Of a stretch of 17,213 bases of DNA, positions 14,175-17,213 are shown in pieces (position 1 is the first letter of the stretch; each line of letters opens with the position of its first letter). The stretch is taken from the NCBI GenBank assembly GCA_050010035.1, contig JBEKLU010000113.1, forward strand, positions 1 to 17,213, given 5' to 3'. The position numbers were made by a program, and so were the translations under genes. The notes below the pieces were generated by a model. That model saw only the letters and a list, made by a program, of their open reading frames with translations, did no database searches and was not told the DNA's origin. Source of the stretch: Roseiarcus sp050010035. GTDB taxonomy: Bacteria > Pseudomonadota > Alphaproteobacteria > Rhizobiales > Beijerinckiaceae.

Positions 14175-16175
14175 TCAGCTCCTGCCAGCCTCGTGAAAGA
14201 AATCGTAGACCAGCTTCGCCGTCGCGGCGTTGAGGCCCGGCGTCTTTTCGAGGTCGGCAAGGCCGGCGCGGGCGACGTCCTTGGCGGAGCCGAAGGCGTG
14301 CAGCAGCGCGCGCTTCCTCGCCGGGCCGATGCCGGGGATTTCGTCGAGCGGGCTCTTGACGAAGTCCTTCTTGCGCCTGGCGCGATGCGTGCCGATGGCG
14401 AAGCGATGGGCCTCGTCGCGCAGCCGCTGCACGAAGAACAGCGCGGGATCGCGTGGGCTGAGCTTGAACGGCTCGCGCCCCTCGACGAAGAAGGTCTCGC
14501 GCCCCGCGTTGCGGTCCGGCCCCTTGGCGATCGAGGCCAGCGCGACGCCCTCGACGCCGAGTTCGGCGAACACCTGCTTGGCCGCCTCGAACTGCCCACG
14601 CCCGCCGTCGATGACGACGAGGTCGGGCTTGTCGGGAAATGCGCCTTCGTCGGCGGGCGCCGGCGCTTCCGCCGCCTGCCTGGCGAGCCGCGCGAAGCGG
14701 CGGCTCAGCACCTCCCGCATCATCGCGTAATCGTCGCCCGGCGTCAGCGTCGCGCTCTTGATGTTGAAGGTGCGGTACTGGTTCTTGACGAAGCCTTCCG
14801 GCCCCGCGACGATCATCGCCCCGATCGCGTTGGTCCCCATGATGTGCGAATTGTCGTAGACCTCGACGCGGCGCAGCGGCGTCGCAACGCCGAACGCGGC
14901 TCGAAGCGCGGCCAGCAGCTTCTCCTGACTCGCCGCTTCCGCCAATTTGCGCGACAGCGCCTCGCGCGCGTTGCGCAGGGCGTTGTCGACCAGCTCCTTC
15001 TTTTCGCCGCGCCGCGGCGCGCCTATGGCGATGCGGTGGCCGGCGCGCGCGCTAAGAACGTCGCGCAGCGACTCGCGCGAGGCGACGTCGTGGCTGAGAA
15101 GCACCAGCCGCGGCGCCGGCCGTTCGAGATAGAATTGCGCGAGGAAGGCGTCGAGCACTTCGGCCGCGCTCAGCGAGCGGTCGGCGCGCGGGAAGTAGGC
15201 GCGGTTGCCCCAGTTCTGATAGGTGCGGAAGAAGAACGCCTCGATGCAGAACTGCCCCGCTTCTTCTGAGATCGCGAACACGTCGGCCTCGGGCACCGAG
15301 CGCGGGTTGACGCTCTGCTCGCCCTGGATCGCGGAAAGCGCGGAGACGCGGTCGCGCAGCCGCGCCGCCTTTTCGAACTGCAGCGCTTCGGCGGCTTCGC
15401 TCATCTCCTTGGCGAGGCGCTGGCGGATGGCGCGGCTGCGCCCGGAGAGAAAGTCCCGCGCTTGCGTGACCAGCTCGGCGTAGTCGTCAAGCGCGATCTC
15501 GCCGGTGCAGGGCGCCGAGCAGCGCTTGATCTGGTAAAGGAGGCAGGGCCGCGTGCGGTTGTCGTAATAGCTGTCGGAGCATGTGCGCAACAGGAACGCG
15601 CGCTGCAGCGCGTTGAGCGTGCGCGCGACCGCGCCGGCGTTGGCGAACGGGCCGAAATAGTCGCCGGGACCCGAGCGCGCGCCGCGATGCTTGACGAGGC
15701 GCGGCGCCGCGTGGCCGCCGGCGATCAGAATATAGGGGAAGCTCTTGTCGTCGCGCAGCAGCACGTTGTAGCGCGGCTTGAGCTGCTTGATGAAATTGGC
15801 CTCCAGCAGCAGCGCCTCGGCCTCGGTCTCGGTGGTGACGAACACCATCGAGGCGGTCCCGGCGACCATCCGCGCGATGCGGATGCTCTGGCGCTCGGGC
15901 GTGGTGTAGCTCTGCACCCGCTTCTTGATCGAGCGCGCCTTGCCGACGTAGAGCACCTCGCCGTCGGCGCCGATCATGCGGTAGACGCCGGGCCCGAGCG
16001 GCGCGTGCCTCCAGAACGACTTGATCACCGCCGCGCCGCGAGCCAGCGGCCCCGGCTCGGCCTCAGCCTCGTCGAGATCGAGGTCGAATGCGGGCGAAGC
16101 CTCGTCCGCTTCGTCTTCGAGCGGGGCGGCGAATTCGGGTTCGGGAGCTGGCGGGGACTTGGGCGCGCCGGTCAT
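14175..16175 (-). CDS. uvrC: UvrABC excinuclease subunit C
   Basis: 666 residues; makes both incisions around bulky DNA lesions in nucleotide excision repair. Domains in order: GIY-YIG nuclease (GVY 63-65, YVG 76-78), a four-cysteine set C199, C211, C219, C223 matching the iron-sulfur site reported for UvrC, a UVR segment (about 248-285) that contacts UvrB, the RNase H-like 5' nuclease with D441 (VYDNSH), D523 (VVIDGG) and H590 (DEAHRFA), and C-terminal helix-hairpin-helix motifs (about 610-660, IPGIGPARKRALL and TPGLNAATAKLV). An acidic low-complexity extension of about 45 residues precedes the nuclease domain. Start ATG 16175 has no strong ribosome-binding site; a later start within the extension is possible. 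No GTTC-type LexA box was seen upstream. Confidence 0.95.
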   Translation of the reverse strand: MTGAPKSPPAPEPEFAAPLEDEADEASPAFDLDLDEAEAEPGPLARGAAVIKSFWRHAPLGPGVYRMIGADGEVLYVGKARSIKKRVQSYTTPERQSIRIARMVAGTASMVFVTTETEAEALLLEANFIKQLKPRYNVLLRDDKSFPYILIAGGHAAPRLVKHRGARSGPGDYFGPFANAGAVARTLNALQRAFLLRTCSDSYYDNRTRPCLLYQIKRCSAPCTGEIALDDYAELVTQARDFLSGRSRAIRQRLAKEMSEAAEALQFEKAARLRDRVSALSAIQGEQSVNPRSVPEADVFAISEEAGQFCIEAFFFRTYQNWGNRAYFPRADRSLSAAEVLDAFLAQFYLERPAPRLVLLSHDVASRESLRDVLSARAGHRIAIGAPRRGEKKELVDNALRNAREALSRKLAEAASQEKLLAALRAAFGVATPLRRVEVYDNSHIMGTNAIGAMIVAGPEGFVKNQYRTFNIKSATLTPGDDYAMMREVLSRRFARLARQAAEAPAPADEGAFPDKPDLVVIDGGRGQFEAAKQVFAELGVEGVALASIAKGPDRNAGRETFFVEGREPFKLSPRDPALFFVQRLRDEAHRFAIGTHRARRKKDFVKSPLDEIPGIGPARKRALLHAFGSAKDVARAGLADLEKTPGLNAATAKLVYDFFHEAGRS

Positions 16176-16303
16176 GGATGAGACTTAGGCCGAGGGGGGC
16201 GATTCGCAAAGGGAGCGGGGTCTTGTAGACGCGCGCGCCGAGCGCGTCCGGCGCGAAGCGCCTTGTCGTCGAAAGATCGTGGCGGCGGAAAAGGCGCGGC
16301 GGA

Positions 16304-16320
16304 CGATTGCTTCGCAATCG
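16304..16320. repeat. Inverted repeat upstream of uvrC
   Basis: CGATTGC (16304-16310), spacer TTC, GCAATCG (16314-16320): a perfect 7-bp stem able to form a tight hairpin. It lies between the helix-turn-helix gene and uvrC. No T-run follows. The same 7-mer pair occurs as a dyad at 9303-9317, which may be chance. Confidence 0.4.
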
Positions 16321-16360
16321 CCTAGAGGTCGGCGCCCGCGCCTACAAGACGCGCCAAGCC

Positions 16361-16411
16361 TTTCGCCAAACTTTTCCAAATTTCGCGCCCTTTTCTCCAA
16401 ACATTTCCAAA
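16361..16411 (-). repeat. Helically phased 20-bp direct repeat, candidate operator or bent DNA
   Basis: On the minus strand TTTGGAAATGTTTGGAGAAA (16411-16392) and TTTGGAAAAGTTTGGCGAAA (16380-16361) agree at 18 of 20 positions. Each copy itself contains TTTGG twice, 10 bp apart, so four TTTGG boxes have spacings of 10, 21 and 10 bp, all on one face of the helix. The tract is A/T-rich against its surroundings. It lies 186 bp or more upstream of uvrC and 35 bp downstream of the helix-turn-helix gene. Confidence 0.6.
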
Positions 16412-16445
16412 GATTCCTTCGTCCGTTTTGTGAGAAATCAACGGC

Positions 16446-16976
16446 TTACAGGACGGTCAAAGCGGAATCGCCGTTTTCCAGATCTTTCTCCGCCTCCGCC
16501 CGATCCTCGCCGTCGTCGGGCGGCTCTTCGCCGGCGTCCGGCTCCTTCCGGTCGCGGATGATGCGTTCGGCCATCTGGTTGAGCCTGGTCAGCAACCGCT
16601 CGCGCACATTCTCGTCGTAGGGCTGCGGCGCCTCGGCGACGGCGCCGTACTTGTCGAGCCGGTCGAGAACCCTGAGCAGGCGGTCGATGGCGCGCAACTC
16701 GCCGTCGGCGACGCCGCGCGCGGCGAGCCGCAACGCCGGTTCCAGCCGCGCGAGCTGCACCCGCGCGTGATCGAGCCGCGTCCCGTCGTCCGGCTCTCGC
16801 AGCGCTTGCGCCACGATCTGCCGCACCCGTTCGCGCGAAAGATTCTCGTCCCGCGCGATCGCCTCATAGGAAAAGCCGGCTTGCACCATGGCCAGGATGC
16901 GAATGCGCCGCTGCTCGCGCTCGCGGGCGGTGCGGCGGACGATGGGAGCGGACGGCGATGGCGGGGACGAAGACAT
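16446..16976 (-). CDS. Helix-turn-helix protein resembling sigma-70 region 4
   Basis: 176 residues, function not recognised. About residues 17-58 form a helix-turn-helix: REREQRRIRILAMVQAGFSY, then EAIARDENLSRERVRQIV, which closely recalls the promoter -35-recognition helix of sigma factors. The remainder is helical and charged, with leucine-rich segments (about 65-110) that might form a coiled coil, and the C-terminus is acidic (about 145-170). No sigma region 2 is present, so it is not a full sigma factor. Alternatives are a DNA-binding regulator or a small-terminase-like protein; nothing around it is phage-like. ATG 16976 was chosen; no strong ribosome-binding site decides it. It lies on the same strand as uvrC, 270 bp away. 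Confidence 0.7.
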   Translation of the reverse strand: MSSSPPSPSAPIVRRTAREREQRRIRILAMVQAGFSYEAIARDENLSRERVRQIVAQALREPDDGTRLDHARVQLARLEPALRLAARGVADGELRAIDRLLRVLDRLDKYGAVAEAPQPYDENVRERLLTRLNQMAERIIRDRKEPDAGEEPPDDGEDRAEAEKDLENGDSALTVL

Positions 16977-17049
16977 GGCGGCGGGCTCTCGTTCGGGGCG
17001 GCCGGCGGGGCCGAGTTAATGGAAACGCGAATTAGAAGATTAGCATGAA

Positions 17050-17064
17050 TTCTGATTATCAGAA
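17050..17064. promoter_or_regulatory. Palindrome in AT-rich region upstream of the helix-turn-helix gene
   Basis: TTCTGAT-T-ATCAGAA is a perfect 15-bp dyad within an A/T-rich stretch (17024-17075) that is unusual for this GC-rich window. It lies 74 bp upstream of the helix-turn-helix gene on the minus strand and 36 bp before a possible plus-strand gene start, a fitting place for an operator. Confidence 0.45.
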
Positions 17065-17099
17065 AGATAATTTTGTGAGCGGATGGGCCGAGCCGTCAT

Positions 17100-17213
17100 A
17101 TGTGGACGGCCCCGATTGGCAAGATGCATTTTGACATTTTGATCGTCTTGGTCGGCTGCGGTCATATGTCCGGCCTTTTGGCGCGGCGCATGGCCGCTGG
17201 CCCTGATGATATC
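17100..17213 (+). CDS. Possible start of a Rossmann-fold gene, cut by the window edge
   Basis: An open frame from ATG 17100 (alternative ATG 17124) runs to the window end; the preceding in-frame stop is at 17076. From 17124 it reads MHFDILIVLVGCGHMSGLLA followed by RRMAAGPDDI. The hydrophobic strand followed by GCGxxxG is what the N-terminus of an NAD(P)-binding protein looks like, and pyrroline-5-carboxylate reductase (ProC) begins similarly (LVGCGxMGG). Only about 38 codons are visible and no clear ribosome-binding site is seen, so the call is tentative. Confidence 0.35.
   Translation, partial: MWTAPIGKMHFDILIVLVGCGHMSGLLARRMAAGPDDI

Noticed and set aside
13656..15269. 537-codon open frame on the plus strand antisense to prmA and uvrC
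   Set aside because: High-GC antisense frame; it crosses the palindromic repeat and has no recognisable motif, while both genes beneath it are certain.
16176..16445. LexA box or SOS control for uvrC
   Set aside because: I looked for the alphaproteobacterial GTTC-N7-GTTC pattern upstream of uvrC and found none.
17070..17087. TTGTGAGCGGAT resembles half of the lac operator
   Set aside because: Only about 12 bases match, the second half is absent, and no LacI-type gene is present; treated as chance.

Overview
The window is very GC-rich bacterial chromosome (roughly two-thirds G+C by eye), densely packed with ordinary housekeeping and catabolic genes on both strands. Protein style suggests a Hyphomicrobiales (Rhizobiales) alphaproteobacterium, possibly near Methylocystis/Methylosinus. 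The support is the AmmeMemoRadiSam genes, a secreted Tyr/Gly-rich small protein of rhizobial type, an rRNA-operon leader of alphaproteobacterial type and CCCTCTCCCCGC-type intergenic palindromes. The taxonomic placement is inference.

Left edge (1-563): no protein gene. The minus strand carries a near-consensus promoter (-35 TTGACA, 17 bp, -10 TATACC) followed by about 280 nt of leader with a boxA-like element and a typical pre-16S sequence running off the window. A ribosomal RNA operon therefore probably starts here and its 16S gene lies just outside. Divergent from it is an M23 (LytM) cell-wall peptidase (564-2570), which converges with gluQRS, the tRNA(Asp) glutamyl-queuosine synthetase. 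Divergent from gluQRS, starting 20 bp away, are an AlkA-type DNA glycosylase and an alpha/beta-hydrolase (phospholipase/carboxylesterase family). A bidirectional hairpin terminator separates these from a small secreted protein on the minus strand.

Middle (5848-10236): two valine-degradation enzymes on the minus strand, mmsA (CoA-acylating methylmalonate-semialdehyde dehydrogenase) and an isobutyryl-CoA-dehydrogenase-like acyl-CoA dehydrogenase. They are split by a compact type II toxin-antitoxin pair (FitA/VapB-like antitoxin, PIN toxin) with its own palindromic operator. A LysR regulator is divergent from mmsA across 111 bp filled with dyad symmetries, and is a good candidate for the local regulator.

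Right-middle (10253-12848): a complete AmmeMemoRadiSam system in two divergent genes, the radical SAM enzyme amrS on the minus strand and a Memo-AMMECR1 fusion (amrB-amrA) on the plus strand. They share a short intergenic region with a perfect 14-bp palindrome. The biochemical role of this conserved system is, to my knowledge, not established, which makes it the most interesting locus here.

Right (12849-17213): prmA (ribosomal protein L11 methyltransferase) is bracketed by two different composite palindromic repeats. It is followed upstream by uvrC (nucleotide excision repair) and a small helix-turn-helix protein resembling sigma region 4. A 20-bp helically phased direct repeat lies between the last two. 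The right edge holds an AT-rich regulatory region and possibly the start of a Rossmann-type gene. No tRNA, CRISPR, prophage or insertion sequence was seen.
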